Source: Macrotrachela quadricornifera (Eukaryota; Rotifera; Eurotatoria; Philodinida; Philodinidae). Taken from it: a DNA stretch of 64,000 nt. The stretch covers positions 26,772 through 90,771 of the forward strand of contig JAJEKB010021001.1 in NCBI GenBank assembly GCA_022393335.1, read 5' to 3'. Numbering within the stretch: the first letter of the stretch is position 1; each line of letters starts with the position of its first letter. Below are positions 34,725-47,145 of this stretch, piece by piece. The position numbers were made by a program, and so were the translations under genes. Below the pieces are notes generated by a model, which ran no database searches, was not told the DNA's origin, and was given only the letters and a program-made list of their open reading frames with translations.

Positions 34725-37305
34725 TTATTTTGTCTTTCTCATTCTACGTAATCGAATATACGCTAAAATGAAAAATATTGCGGTCATTGCTGTTAATGCG
34801 AGGTAATTCTTCCACATATCCCATGCAGTGCCATGAGCGATTCCTCGATCGTCTAGTACGCTTTCACCGGCTAGTGTGCAAGTATTAGTCTGATTTGGCA
34901 AGCAAAGCTTCAGTTCTTGAAATTCATTGATTGTCAGCATATTTGAAGCATATCGGAATGCACTAATCCATTGAATCCACGAAAGCCAATTGAACACACT
35001 TGCCAAATCGATCAAAAATCCAGCAAATATCATCATGACGACGTAGACAAGAACAACAACGATTAACACCACGGCTATAAGGAACAAACATACAAAACTT
35101 TGCAATTTCTCTCCTGTAAGCCTCAGCTCAGCTTTGAACATGAATTATCTAAACGGGCATCATCATCTTGACCGAAACTACAATAATCAAAATTGAAAAT
35201 GAACCTTACCGAATGTACTTGAAAAGGTCGACACAAAAAAGCACAATGCTGATCCAAATACACAGGCCATAAAGACTGTCACCAGAAAGATAAAGAACTG
35301 ACCGATGGTTCGAGTGAAACCCGTCATGAAGTAAACGATGATGGAAAACAAGATTGATGGTATAGCTCGTAGAAGTAGTAAGTCACAAGCCAATTTGGCA
35401 AGGAAAAACGATCGAATTAAGTAGTAGCCACTTGCATATTCCTAAAAGACAACAATTACAATTTGTTCTTGTGCCATATGATGAACTTACGTGAAGAAAA
35501 AGAATACGTTCTTCGACCAACGGCTCAATCGCTGTCATAGTGCTAAAAATCTGATTGACAACAATAAAAAAAATTCCACCAAGACGATTTTGAACGCCAG
35601 GACCAATGCTTTTTTGTAGATCATAAAAGACTAGTCCAACAAGTAAGCCAATCATGATCGATACAACAACTTGTGCAAGAGCCATTGCTGGATTACGCAA
35701 AGCAATGCGTAGTGTTCGTTGTGACACATAGAATACCTCTGCTTGGAATGATTGAGCTGGCTCGATTTCGAGCTTCTCTCGATCAACATTTTCTGTATTA
35801 TTCAAACTATTCTCGTGTTGCGCGAATTGTTGTACATCTGAATACATACTAGATTGTTGGTATAGATAAGTCAATCTTAATAGCATTTCTGGTGTTCGAC
35901 TAGCATCGATCAAGATATCTAAGACAAAGTCAGTAGGATTCTCGTGCTGTTCGCATTGATGGTTAGAAGTTGAAAAGTAGGAAACGACGTTGTTAATCGA
36001 ACCATGATAGATACATTGACCTTGACACATGAACAGTACTGTATCGAATAGTTTGAAGATTGAATAACGCGGTTGATGGATGGAGAAAACGATAGTACCT
36101 ATTTTTCGAAACCATATCTTATCTTCTTCTTTTCAAAAATCTCGCTTTCATCACAATACTCACGTCCCGCTTCGGATAATTTTTTAAGACAAATCATGAC
36201 GTTGCTCGCCGTTGATGCATCGAGTCCTGTTAGTACAACATAGTGGAAGAAACTGCGATTGTAATATAATTATCTTTCTCCTCGACTAACTGTTCTACTC
36301 ATCTACTGAAGTTCGCAGAAAAATCTATTGCTAGGACGATGAGAACAATAAATAAGTGAGAGTAGCTGCCATCTTTCTATTGCAAAGTGGCGTCTCAAGG
36401 AAACGTCGATCAGAACAAGGGAATTGGTTTAATTTTTCTTATATAAAACTGAATCACTGACTAGTTACACAAATCAGACCTATAGTTTTCTAATTTACAT
36501 AAGGTTTACCTGTTGTAGGCTCATCGAGAAATAAGATCTTAGGTGATAAAACTAATTCCATACCGATACAGGTTCGTTTTTTTTCACCACCAGAAACACC
36601 GCGAAGTAAATCAGTACCCATAAGTGTATCGGCACAAGATTCAAGACCAAGGTCAGCAATGACACGTAAAACACGCTCATTCTTCTCACGATTTGATATG
36701 GTTTTAGGTAAGCGAAGATTGGCTGAGAAGAGCAGGTTTTCTCGTACTGTTAATGTTCCGCTGAAAATATCTTCTTGAATAACATAGCCCACAGTATATT
36801 TAAACGACGGATGGCGAGGTAGACCATCGACTAGTACGCGACCAGACATGGCATGGGGATCTTTTCGATCAGCCAGGACATCGAGTAGAGACGACTTTCC
36901 ACATCCAGTAGGACCTTTCCAATCATAATACCTTTTTCATTAGTTGACAAAGAAAAGTGTAAGATAGATCTCACCAAGTATAGCATTCATGCCTTTTGGA
37001 AACCTTCCCGATACATTCAAAAGGATTTGCTTGTGTTTTTCAGGTTTAAAAAATGGAAGAGATTGGCATTTTATCCCACGTTTACTTAACTCCTTTTCAT
37101 TGCCAACGCTATAGTTGATCTTATGAAAAGAAAGAGTGGCTGCGGCATCCTCAGAAATAGACACTCGACCGACTCTCTCGATTCGACGATTTGACATAGT
37201 AGTTGTTAGTCTAATACTATCTTGGTCAACAGTAGTGCTGATAGATGTATCTGATAAAAGAGGTGTTCTCGACTCCCTCAGATCTTCACCCATCTCTGGA
37301 TCCAA
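34725..37305 (-). CDS. ABCG-family half transporter, complete (six exons, 662 aa)
   Basis: Exons are 36975-37305, 36510-36914, 36164-36226, 35491-36098, 35210-35441 and 34725-35074. They sum to 1989 nt in phase with GT-AG introns. The N-terminal ATPase has Walker A GPTGCGKSS spanning the first junction (residues ~111-119), signature VSGGEKK (~217-223), Walker B ILFLDE (~237-242), LDAST (D-loop) and H-loop SIHQPRYS. The C-terminal membrane domain follows, with segments such as LAQVVVSIMIGLLVGLVFY and LIVVVLVYVVMMIFAGFLI, and a Cys-bearing extracellular loop (LCLPNQTNTCTLAG). The order ATPase then membrane domain and the length fit ABCG2/White-type half transporters, which dimerise to export lipids or xenobiotics. 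Intron 3 (36227-36509, 283 nt) is longer than the rest. No defect found. Confidence 0.92.
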
Positions 37306-37471
37306 TGTTTTCCTAAGGCATAGAAAAGAGCATAACGGAACTGTATACGATCTTTAAACGACAAACTGAAGATCTATATCCTTGATCAAAAAAAAGCTGT
37401 CGTTCATGTACACGAGAAATAAGAGCTAGGTAGTTCAACAAGGAATGTCCCACCGTTACAGTGACCTTCAG

Positions 37472-38370
37472 CAGCTAAGCTGAAACTTTCAGCATCTGAA
37501 GATTGTACTACCCTAAGATCTGTGATAAAAAAATCCATAGGAAAATTCATCGGCATCATGATTTTTTTCAAATCACGAAATATCATCATTCGGTCTATAA
37601 TCATTATTTTTATCATTTTCATCATTTTATGCTAGGACTTTTTTCCTATAACTAAAAAGCATAATTAGAATCTTCTATACTAGTATATAGTAGTAAGTTA
37701 GTACCTTCGATATATGTCTATACCAGCTCATTTACATCATTGATACCATAATTAGATGAGATTACTATACTAGCATATAAAATAGGGTTTTTACTTCTCC
37801 TAAATCATATGTAAAATTCTGCAGAATCCCGCATGCATAAGAAAAGTCCATTACAAAATGTGACTTTCTCATTATAAGTAATTATAGGGTAGTAGGTTGT
37901 CACCCGCTAATGACTTATAGAAGCACTTAGACCAGTGGTTCTTATATGCTTAAATAGTCGAAAGATATGCGTATCTTATATGAATAAAATATATGGTACA
38001 TCAATGTGTTATGATGTCGAACAATGTATCTCAAAATCGGCTTGTTTTGCTACTTTTTTATTTTTGCATAAGCTTGCATAGAGCGAATTATGATATCAAT
38101 GATGTAAATGAGCTGGTATAGACATATATCGAAGGTACTAACTTACTACTATATACTAGTATAGAAGATTCTAATTATGCTTTTTAGTTATAGGAAAAAA
38201 GTCCTAGCATAAAATGATGAAAATGATAAAAATAATGATTATAGACCGAATGATGATATTTCGTGATTTGAAAAAAATCATGATGCCGATGAATTTTTCT
38301 ATGGATTTTTTTATCACAGATCTTAGGGTAGTAGAATCTTCAGATGCTGAAAGTTTCAGCTTGGCTGCTC
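37472..38370. repeat. Large palindromic element, ~280-bp inverted arms
   Basis: The arms (about 37472-37750 and 38090-38370) are near-identical in reverse complement, from 'agctgaaactttcagc' at the outer end to 'atcaatgatgtaaatgagct' inside, around a ~340-bp loop. Both arms contain the same short frame (translation begins MMKMIKIMIIDRMMIF), which is a product of the duplication rather than two genes. It lies just upstream of the ABCG start. Target duplications were not identified. Confidence 0.8.
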
Positions 38371-39345
38371 ATACTTTGTATAAAATGGGAGAATTCCAAT
38401 GGAACTACCCAGCTGCAAATTGCACTGTATCGTTCATATACTTACCCAGCAATCCGAGAAGGAAGGATTGTTTCTATAGTACGCAACATTTTTCAGTCTA
38501 GGTAAACGATTCGAGAATAATGATAATCTTTGCGACAATGTCACTTTGGTCGGATATAGTGATTTTTGTATTAAAATCTGAAACGTGAAACAACAGAGAA
38601 ACCAATACAAACAGATACAGATGAGGAAAAAGTCCAATAATGTATGAGGAAATAAAACTAACTTCAAATATGAAAATAAAAGATCCTTTTAGTGATATGC
38701 CGACATATGTCAGTCATCGAGAGGAAAGGAAAAAAATTCTATTTTCGATGTCGTCCGATTCTACCCCACTAACGTATAATACCAAACCCTTTTGCACAAA
38801 TACAAAATCTAAGGAATCGAATCGATCAAAAAATGAGAGGCTCTGTCTTTTAGTCGTCATGATAAAACTTAGATAAGGCGCAACCCTCGGAACGTCTTTA
38901 CAAATCTTAATTGTTACATATGCTAGATCAAACGAACAAAAAAGTTTCTAAAATTCTCCTTCAAATTTCTCGTACAGAAATAAGCACGTAGAACTTTGTA
39001 GAGCATTACGTACTACTCTTGAACAGCAACCATTTTGTCACAAGAAGCAGCGATGTTTACCTAATAACAAGTCAAACAGTAGTGACGAAAAATAAATGTG
39101 TATTCTTTCACTTGTGCACGTTGCATTATACTTCTATACGCTGGCCAAGAGAGTATCATTTATGTGTTGATAACACAGACTCTTTTTATTGAGATGGTAT
39201 CATGTCCCCATTGTTAGAAAAGATAAGAAGGAAGAAACTATTGCCTCTAAACAGTAACTAGGAAAATGCTAGAGAATCTAACGGTGCTCATTGTTGGACA
39301 TTTTACAGAAGAGTAACATATTGAATATGTGTGTTTGTGTATGTT
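38371..39345. other. Spacer without recognisable gene
   Basis: Short frames such as 38640-38876 have no recognisable motif. Confidence 0.35.
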
Positions 39346-40296
39346 TTATTTATTTAGTCGGGTCCGACTCTTGGTGATCCAATGAACTAGACTTCTCCAC
39401 TTGCTTCTGTTACGTGCCATATTGTTTCATTGTCTTAATGTTAGATTTGTATCTTGTTTTATTGTGTCGATCCACATTTTCTTTTGTCTTCCTCTGCGGC
39501 GTTTACCACCGATTATGGCAAGCATTATTTCTTTTTCTAATGATTCCTGTCGTCGAATTATGTGTCCGAAGTATGATAACCTTAGTTTGACCATTGAAGC
39601 TTTTAGTGAGCAATCTGGTTTTATTTCTTCTAAGATAGATTGGTTCGTTCTTTTGTCAGTCCATGGAACTCGTAGTAACCTTCTCCAGCATCATAGTTCG
39701 AACGTGCCGATTTTCTTCCGGTCTGCTTGCTTCATTGTCCAGCTTTCACACCCATACGTTGTTATTGGAAAAACCATCGTTTTGATTATTCTAATCTTTG
39801 TAGCCAGGCTGATGTCTTTGCTTCTGATGAGCTTACGTAAGCTGACCATTGCCTTTCTGCCTATAAGAACCCTTCTTTTTATTTCGTTGATGCAATTGCC
39901 ATTGGTATTCACATTGGATCCAAGTAAAATGAATTCTTGGACGATTTTCACTTGGTCGCTGTCGATGTAGAATTCTTGAATGAGTCCATTTGTCATTACA
40001 AACGTCTTTTTCGTGTTCAGTTTTAGCCCTGCAGCTGCACTTTCCTCCTTTACCTTCCGTATAAGACATTTCAGATCATCAGCTGTTTCGGCCAGTAGTG
40101 TGGTGTCGTCTGCATATCGTAGATTGTTGATGTTCCGTCAACCGATCTTTATTCCAGCTGCTGCTTCGCCTATACTAGCCTTTCTTATTATATATTCCAC
40201 ATATAAATTGAATAAGTAGGGCGATAGGATGCATCCTTGTCGTATCCCTTTTCCTATATTAAACCAATTGGTTCTTCTATATTCTGTATACATGGG
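39346..40296 (-). pseudogene. RTE-type LINE, 5'-truncated 3' end
   Basis: Reading the minus strand from about 40296 gives GKGIRQGCILSPYLFNLY, then NINNLRYADDTTLLAETADD (RT motif C), then FILLGSNVNTNGNCINEIKR, TYGCESWTMKQADRKKI, CWRRLLRVPWTDKR and KSRTRLNK before TAA at 39346-39348. This C-terminal order is that of RTE/BovB-like non-LTR elements. Nonsense codons lie at the 'G*RNINN' position (about 40141), after FEL (about 39688) and after NLTLRQ (about 39435). The 5' end is missing, as is typical of incomplete target-primed reverse transcription. It sits directly beside the UNC-93-like fragment. Confidence 0.85.
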
Positions 40297-40313
40297 AACC
40301 GAATGACAATCAA

Positions 40314-40742
40314 ATGATAATTATTTTTGTTATCGTCAGTCTTTGGGGCGTTGCAGGTGCTGTTTGGCAGTCGCAAGTTATCGGTAGAATTTATATTCAT
40401 TTTTTCTCGAAAAAAAAACAACCGTTTTTCTGACTATATGTTTTCAGCTACTTATACAATTCTCTATTCGAAAAGTGATCCAACTGCTCTGACTAAATAT
40501 CACCTTTGGAAATCAATGGGTTCTCTTATCACTTACAGTGTAAATTTTTCTCTCCCTTCACTCTTTTCACAAAATACCTTCAGATTTTATTTTAGTATGC
40601 TAGTTATATAACCATTCGCCTATCGCTATTTCTTCTTCTCGGTTATTTGACAGTGAGTTTGATCTTCTACAGTATCATCAAAATTCGTCTTCGATGCAAA
40701 AGCCATAAGAAAAAAACAGATATTGTAGACAATCATTTCTAA
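40314..40742 (+). pseudogene. UNC-93-like MFS protein, C-terminal fragment
   Basis: The pieces are IFVIVSLWGVAGAVWQSQVI (membrane helix with the WG..D/AvWQ pattern of UNC-93 proteins), a shift of frame near the A-run at about 40408, TKYHLWKSMGSLITYSVNF, and a last segment after a TTTTAG acceptor at about 40594. That segment reads LFLLLGYLTVSLIFYSIIKI and ends at TAA 40740-40742. UNC-93-like proteins are multi-pass membrane regulators. The N-terminal half is absent; the LINE next to it may have replaced it. Confidence 0.5.
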
Positions 40743-41164
40743 TAATGTTACTTTATTTGTGTTTTCTGTTGCGAACCAAAATGAATCTTACAAGATTTTG
40801 AGGATCAATTGTGGTCAAAAAGACGATTAAAATAGAAATAAAACAATTTGAAATTATTAAATTTCAATATTTAAACAATTGAAACCAATTATTAACACTT
40901 ATCAGATTCATTTTGTTATGAAATAGCACAAATCCTCAATTACTCGATCGATAATTCACGTTAAAATAATAAAAATTATTTTTTTACACAGTTTTTTTCC
41001 GCATTATTTGTGAGAAATAAATAACATGTCAGATGCGCGTCGGAATAATAATCTTGTTTTCATATTTTAATGATATAATCATATAAGAAATGCCTGAAAT
41101 ATACATATCGATACTTTTCTTCTTACCTATGCGAAATAACCCATGTCGCGCTTTTTCTCGTAAA
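40743..41164. other. AT-rich spacer
   Basis: No coding frame or repeat structure of note. Confidence 0.35.
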
Positions 41165-42345
41165 ACCATCGGTAACCGACGGTCGTACGAAATACCGCCG
41201 GTTATAGTTAAAACCGGCGGTTAACTGCGGGTTACCGGTCGGTTCCGACTAGTTGATATTATTAAATAAATGATAAAATAAAACAATAAAGAGTAGGTTA
41301 TTATGTGAAACAGAATCATAAATAGACATCGATATTATTAAAATTGACTTCCTCTATGAACTTTGTCAAGAGTTTTCGAGGCAAAATTGATATATAAACA
41401 ATAAAGCAAGAGGTCGCTTTTCATTTTTTCATTGGATTGACTGAAAATCGCTAAAGACTTGTTCATTCATTCGAAAAAGTACATATAATGAACTGAATAG
41501 ATCGTCTAGAAGTAAGTTTTAACTTACCAATACATCTTGCACATAGTATCGATTTTAGTTCGTTTGTATGTCGACAAATTTTCTCAAACAAAGTCATGTA
41601 AATTTTTAGATATTGATATTTGCTGTCCATGTACCAAAATTAGTTTTATTATCGTCGAGTTATTCAGTAAAGTAAGTAACGAGAACGTGAAAAAGAAGTT
41701 CTAATTATTCGAATATTTTAGAGCTAAGAGAAAAATCAACATGTACAAGAAAAGTAGCATTCAACATCAATAGCGAATAATACTTTTTCAACAGCTACTA
41801 ATGATTTATCTAGTTATAATCATCCTGGTGATGAACATGAAGATACAGAAATTTCGAACGACGTTATAATCGATTCTTTTGATCTATCACCACCCCTGCA
41901 TGATAACACTAGATTATCCGCGGGAAAAATGGACTTAACTATTTTTTTGAATTGTTTTTTATGTTTTTGTGCGTGTGTTTTTGTCGTGTTTGAAAATATC
42001 TGCACTAGGTGTTTTGTCTTCACTTGTTTTAGTGCCAGTTGTTTTTTAAAAGTGTGTGATGTAAAATAATGACATGTAATTTTTCTTGTTTAAATATTTC
42101 GAAATACTATTCTGCTGTTATATTTCACGTAGATATTAATAAAATTCAAATAAATCCTAACCAAAGGCTGAAATCAAATTAAAAAAATTCTTTGCTCTAA
42201 GGTGGACTCGATCCTAATATACCGGTAAGATAATAGGAATAAACGCCGGTTAACCGCAGTTAACTGCGATAACCGTAACGGTTAAGCGTCCAGTTAACCG
42301 GACGGTTAACTGACGGTTTTCAAGCGGTTTGCGCGGCATGAGAAC
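41165..42345. mobile_element. Putative DNA transposon with 'cggttaac' subterminal repeats
   Basis: Dense variants of 'accggcggttaac' lie at 41165-41255 and 42230-42330 in opposed arrangement, and outer motifs 'catgtcgcgc' and 'gcgcggcatg' face each other. The interior has a short acidic frame near 41795-41940 (SNDVIIDSFDLSPPLHDNTR) but no recognisable transposase. Boundaries and superfamily are uncertain. Confidence 0.45.
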
Positions 42346-42384
42346 ACGGCAATGATCATGTTCTCTTTCTCGTAGAGAACATAT

Positions 42385-42768
42385 ATGTAATACTCTCAAG
42401 TTGAATTCAATTATTGAATATTTGAAATTTCAACTATTCAATTATTCAATTATTCGCAACGCTTGAGGTTGAGGGTAAAACCCCACAGGAACAGCTGAGT
42501 GTCATATATGTCAAACTTAAAAGTTGAATTCAACTATTCAGCTATTCATTACAATGGGCAGAAGGGCGAAAAGAGTGACCAGATGGCGCAACCCTGCGTG
42601 AGGGTGAGGGCGAATAGAGTGACCAGAGGACGCAACCCTGTGTGAGGGTGAGGGCGAGAAAAGTGACCAAAGGGTGCGAGGGTGCGTGAGGATGAGAGCG
42701 AGAGGAGTGAACAAAGGGCGACTAGTGGAATAATTGAATAATTGAATTCAACTTTCAAGTATTACACT
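42385..42768. mobile_element. MITE with internal 44-bp tandem repeats
   Basis: The left end 'taatactctcaagttgaatt' and the inverted right end 'gtaatacttgaaagttgaatt' frame the element. Inside, 'gagtgacca(g/a)a' to 'gcgtgagggtgaggg' repeats about 3.5 times with a ~44-bp period (42565-42720), and 'attcaactattcagctattc' repeats flank it. A fragment of the same family with 'gaata' repeats lies near 49825-49915. Confidence 0.6.
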
Positions 42769-43081
42769 ACTGATTAACGTTTATTATATAACACTCAAAT
42801 GGTAGCGAACATTTACAAGTTGTAATCAAGAAAAAGGATAGTTTTGATATAGGCAGAGCTGCAGTCCTAATTGATGGTGGTAATACCAAGAGTAAAATGA
42901 TTAATGAAGAATTGTCAAAAGTAACAGAAAAGTTGGTTATAACTAAAAAAAACGAAAAGATAAATTTAGTCAACAGCTGCAGCAACAGAAGCGACAAAAA
43001 ACTTCAACCGATGCCTCGATTACTCTCAATTAAACGGATGTTTTATTATTTGTTTATATGTGTACTATATTTTCCTATATA

Positions 43082-43316
43082 TCCGGTTGGCTCATAAGTT
43101 CTGCACGTTTTTATTGCTTGTTTAACCAAATGTAAGCCTTAGTATTTCGTGACTGGAAAATGATAGAGGTCTCAAATTGTTACTGTAGGTAGATCTTCAT
43201 GAGTTGTATCTACAGTAAAAATTTCAGACCTCTGTTGTTTTCCAGTCACAAAATAGTAAGGGTTACATTTACTTTAAAAAGCAATAAAAACGTGCAGAAC
43301 TTATGTGCCAATCTAA
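43082..43316. mobile_element. Tc1/mariner-type MITE, 235 bp
   Basis: Near-perfect inverted repeats occupy almost the whole element: 'TTGGCTCATAAGTTCTGCAC' at the left and the same with one change at the right, continuing 'gtttttattgc'. TA flanks at 43080-43081 and 43317-43318. The hairpin loop is short. Confidence 0.85.
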
Positions 43317-43831
43317 TAGATGAAGGTCATTCTATAAAAAACGTGTTTGTCGATTACTATACATTCCTATATTTCCACAGGATGCCGCTGCAAAGTCAGT
43401 GAGTAATACATTTGTAACTCATTGTGGTCTTCCGAAATACATTATATATTTGAATTGAAGTATTGAGAAGCAACGCTTTATTGTCGATTATAAAAACATA
43501 TCCTAGTTGTTTTATACAAGTTCGCATTAAAAATATCAACAGTACTGACATGATTTTATTATAAAATTATCATACGGGAAAATTTCGGAGATATGACTCT
43601 AACGCAGCTAACTTCGCGTCACGATTAGCTATTCCCATCCGGAGAGAGTTTCGGGAAAAAGTAGACACAATGAGAGTGATGGATAAGAGTATTATACACA
43701 AAGAAAATACAATGTGTTGTTAGATGTAAATCTACATGACAGAAACTTGAGAAAAATGTGGAAGCAAATTCATCGTAACAAAATCTAAATTCAACACTGC
43801 CTAATAATATTTTGAAAAGATAAACGAGCAA

Positions 43832-44515
43832 TTATTCAGCTGCCCATTCAACCTGAAGAATAAGATTATCATAGCCAAATCCAGATAGGCAATCAATCGC
43901 TTTCTATGCATTTTTCTTCTCATTAAACGTGACAAAACTAATACCTTTCGATGAATTATTAGATTTGTCTCTGACCAAATGTACCTGACTGAGAGCGCCA
44001 AAATGATGAAATAAATCACGCACATCTTGTTCGTCTGCTTCTTCAGATAACTTAGAGACGCAAATCGTAGATCCATTGAAGGTATCATGTCGTGATTGAA
44101 TTTGACTATATGGGCGCTTGTGCGGAGGGACATATCTACCGGTCGAAATTCCATCATAGTTTTCTTTTGATGATGAACTTTCATTTACGAACTTGTTCGT
44201 AGTTGCTGGAAAACTGCTTTGGTCAGAACATGTCAATATCGAACAGTCGTCTTTTTTTTCATCTTTCTAAATTGAAAGTAATAGAAATAAAAAAAAAGAA
44301 TTATCATCAACACTAGACTTTTTTTCTGGAAATAAATTCCATTTTCACTTCATGGTCAATTTTAGTTGTTGCTCTGTTCGTGCCTGGTGGGTTATTTATC
44401 GCGTCACCGAATTTTTTCCACTTCTACATCAAAGACAAATTGTTTTATAATAATTATCAATGATTGAGCATACCCTTCGTTCGTCTACAACTGATATTTC
44501 TTCGAGTATTTGCAT
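43832..44515 (-). pseudogene. eIF3 subunit G pseudogene, N-terminally truncated
   Basis: Three exons join in phase (44474-44515, 44319-44423, then from 44266). They give KWKKFGDAINNPPGTNRATT, the conserved eIF3g central region, then GRYVPPHKR and an RNA recognition motif (STICVSKLSEEADEQDVRDL, SKGISFVTF). An in-frame TAG at 43904-43906 cuts the RRM; beyond it the frame continues SGFGYDNLILQVEWA to TAA at 43832-43834. The family's N-terminal half, including its zinc-binding region, is missing. eIF3g helps scanning and re-initiation in translation; this copy is unlikely to do so. Confidence 0.8.
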
Positions 44516-44711
44516 GTTAAAAATCTTTGTTATATTTAGTTTTTATTTAATAAGATTAACTTTATATATTTCCTATTGACTTGCGCAACACTGTTTCGTT
44601 TTGACAATGGGATTTATTGTGCTTTATTAATGATTCATAACTTACGCAACACTGTTATTACTCAACATGCGAACATTCGCTTTCAAAAATTCGAACCTTT
44701 CAGAACTACGA

Positions 44712-45409
44712 TCACACTAAAGAAGATGTCAATATAGAAACACGAGCAGGGTAACACATGGTGTTACGCAGTCTGTCTACACAAATGTCGAGCAACTTCG
44801 CACGGTCGGATGTACCACTAGGAGCCATCATAACTTCGAAATGGCGCGCCAGTACAGCATTCCATCCCAGTTGGAGATAAGAAATGAGACTAGTTAGATC
44901 ATAATATTTGTCGACAATTGTTTTCATCCACTCGCATAGGGATAACGGAGATTCAATGTTGAGATAAATCGTGTAGTCTAATTGTTCTAATATGTTAACC
45001 GACCATTCGATAGGTGGTACCGGTAGGTCTGGCATGCTGGATTGAGATGCGGATACGATGAGATGTCGGGCAGCTCAGCCTTGAGATACTGTTCCAGTAT
45101 AAAGTCAAGTTCTTCGCAAAGATACCTGTTGATCTTTTGAAATAAAACAATGCGGATATCATCATGGTCGCCCTCTAGTTCCGGACATTCAGGTGCGACA
45201 AGCATAGCTTCAGTGTCGAATAATGTGACAAGACGCTGCTGAATTCTGGGACGAGAAGCTTCAGACAGCTTAGCATAATCAGCGGCTCGTTTATGAAAAA
45301 TGTAGAATGCAGCTAGTGTGATACGCACCTTGCTCTCCCGTTGACCATCAGGATGACGAAGAAAATGCTCTTGCATAAGACTGCAAACTGCTTGCAAATC
45401 GGCATCCAT
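44712..45409 (-). pseudogene. Unrecognised gene, frameshifted
   Basis: Frame one starts at ATG 45407-45409 (MDADLQAVCSLMQEHFLRHP) and stays coherent to about SYPHLN. Near 45030 the reading moves to a second frame (MPDLPVPPIEWSVNILEQL ... GWNAVLARHFEVMM) ending at about 44712. Both halves have ordinary soluble, helical composition, so one gene of about 220-230 aa with a one-base shift is likely. No domain is recognised. An intact bdelloid homologue would settle it. Confidence 0.45.
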
Positions 45410-46126
45410 CTAGAAAGTATTTTGTTTTACGGACTTATGGAGGAACTCTTTCTACTAATGTCAAATCGAAAACTCTGCGCTATATTTGAGGAGAAGTAAC
45501 ATAAAAGCAAAGAAAAAACTTTCACTCCCTCCTACACAACACGGCATCAAGTGGGCGAACATCACGCGAAAATCTATTTTTCTACTGACGCTAGTGAGTC
45601 AATGTGCACATGCATACTCGGCATTTTGGTATTTATATTCTATCAGTTCTGTTACGTATTTGCTTGTCTACCTCTGTGCGCAATACACTGAGAAAAAAAA
45701 TGTATCGCTTTCTTGGCATGTGATCGCTTGTGCATAACTAAGCTGAACGATATAGCCAGAAACATGGATTGGCTGAAATATTGCGCAACGTTACATTCAC
45801 CCTCACCAATAACGAGTGGTATAAGAAAAAAAATATATATAAGTGGGTTTTTGCTCCGTTCTGCTTCTTATTGTATAGCGTGCACATCACTTTTTCTTCT
45901 ATCTCTTCTATGCGTATGTTAATATGGACTACCATCTACCATTTTCTTTCCTTTCCTTCACCATGTGAGCGTATTTTGTCGACTTTACATAGTTGCTAGA
46001 TAGACGATGATAAGGAGCTTCGCGAAAAAAAAGAGAAGTGAGCTAGTGAAATTGGCTTATAAAGATAGAAATCTGCTTTCTTCAACGAATAAACTGTACT
46101 ACTGTGTTTGCTAAATTTCCTTCAAA
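45410..46126. other. Divergent intergenic region
   Basis: This lies between the minus-strand unknown gene and the plus-strand methyltransferase and so presumably carries both promoters. 'tataaagat' near 46058 is a TATA-like candidate upstream of the methyltransferase ATG. Frames here are low-complexity. Confidence 0.35.
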
Positions 46127-46912
46127 ATGTCAACGAACGAATCGGCTGACAAAAACTCTGCGTTCTACATCAACGAACCGCCCATTAATTCCGATACCGA
46201 AACTTTCTTCGCTAACTATGTTTCTGTTCCAGCATCAGCGCTACGCGATCATCTGATCACTGTACGTGATCGTGCTTGGCAAAGACACACCTATCAATGT
46301 CTCGGCCGCTGGAGATTTCTTCACTTTTCGATCAAACTAAATCCCATCTATCCAGAAATTGTGGATAAATGCAAAAATGAAGGTGCAACAGTAATTGATT
46401 TTGGTTGTTGTCTTGGTCAAGATGTGCGACAACTTGTCTTCGATGGCGTACCAGTCGAGCAAATCCGTGGCTATGATTTAGATCCTTTCTTCATCGAACA
46501 AGGTTACGAACTGTTTCGTGATGGAGAAGTGATGAAAGAAAAGAAGGTATTTGCGGCAGGTAGCATACTTGATAATCAGTTTCTGGATGGGATTGAGCCG
46601 GCTGACCACGTTCACGTCGGTTCCTTCATCCATCTCTTCAACCTTGACACTCAGCCAGATATATGTCGTCGGCTCACTCGGTTAGCAAAACGAGCTATCA
46701 TCGGTCGGCAGGCAGATGCTTTAGTGGCTGTAGAACATCCATGAACTTGGGATAGTATTGGAGGCAAAATAATGCGCCACTCACCAGAGAGCTTTACACG
46801 TATGTGGGATGATGCTACAGGTGGTGAATGGCAAGTAGAATGTGCTACACTGCAGAAGATGGGTGATACGAACGATCCTCATCAAGGACTCGTTTTTGTA
46901 GTGAGAAAGTAA
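46127..46912 (+). pseudogene. Class I SAM-dependent methyltransferase, one nonsense codon
   Basis: This is a single-exon frame of 261 codons from ATG 46127 to TAA 46910-46912, stopped once by TGA at 46742-46744 (codon 206). The motif I region reads TVIDFGCCLGQDVRQLVFDG, followed by IRGYDLDPFFIEQGYELF (motif II), FLDGIEPADHVHVGSFIHLF and AIIGRQ. After the stop, GGKIMRHSPESFTRMWDDAT continues the family pattern. It resembles small fungal secondary-metabolite methyltransferases, so it is a candidate for horizontal transfer, which is frequent in bdelloids. A truncated 205-aa product would lack the last strands of the fold. Confidence 0.75.
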
Positions 46913-47145
46913 AGAAAACAGTAATTAGCTTCATTGAGGATGAGGGTGATTTCCTCATCAGAGTTCAAATTTCATCAGTTCTCCATATAGTCATTCTGAG
47001 AGAAATTCTCAAAATAAAAAAGGAAAAAAAAATGATGACGTTAACGCTTTGAGAATAGCGTTCAGTCATTAAAATATTCCGCATGAGTTAATTCATTATA
47101 AAAATGTTGATAATGCGCTCCATTCGTTGATTCATTTTCTCAGAA

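Noticed and set aside
46945..46990. CUGAUGA-like strings on the minus strand (possible hammerheads)
   Set aside because: Two CUGAUGA copies occur, but neither is followed by a stem II and a GAAA-palindrome-UC arrangement; the GAAA is directly adjacent in one.
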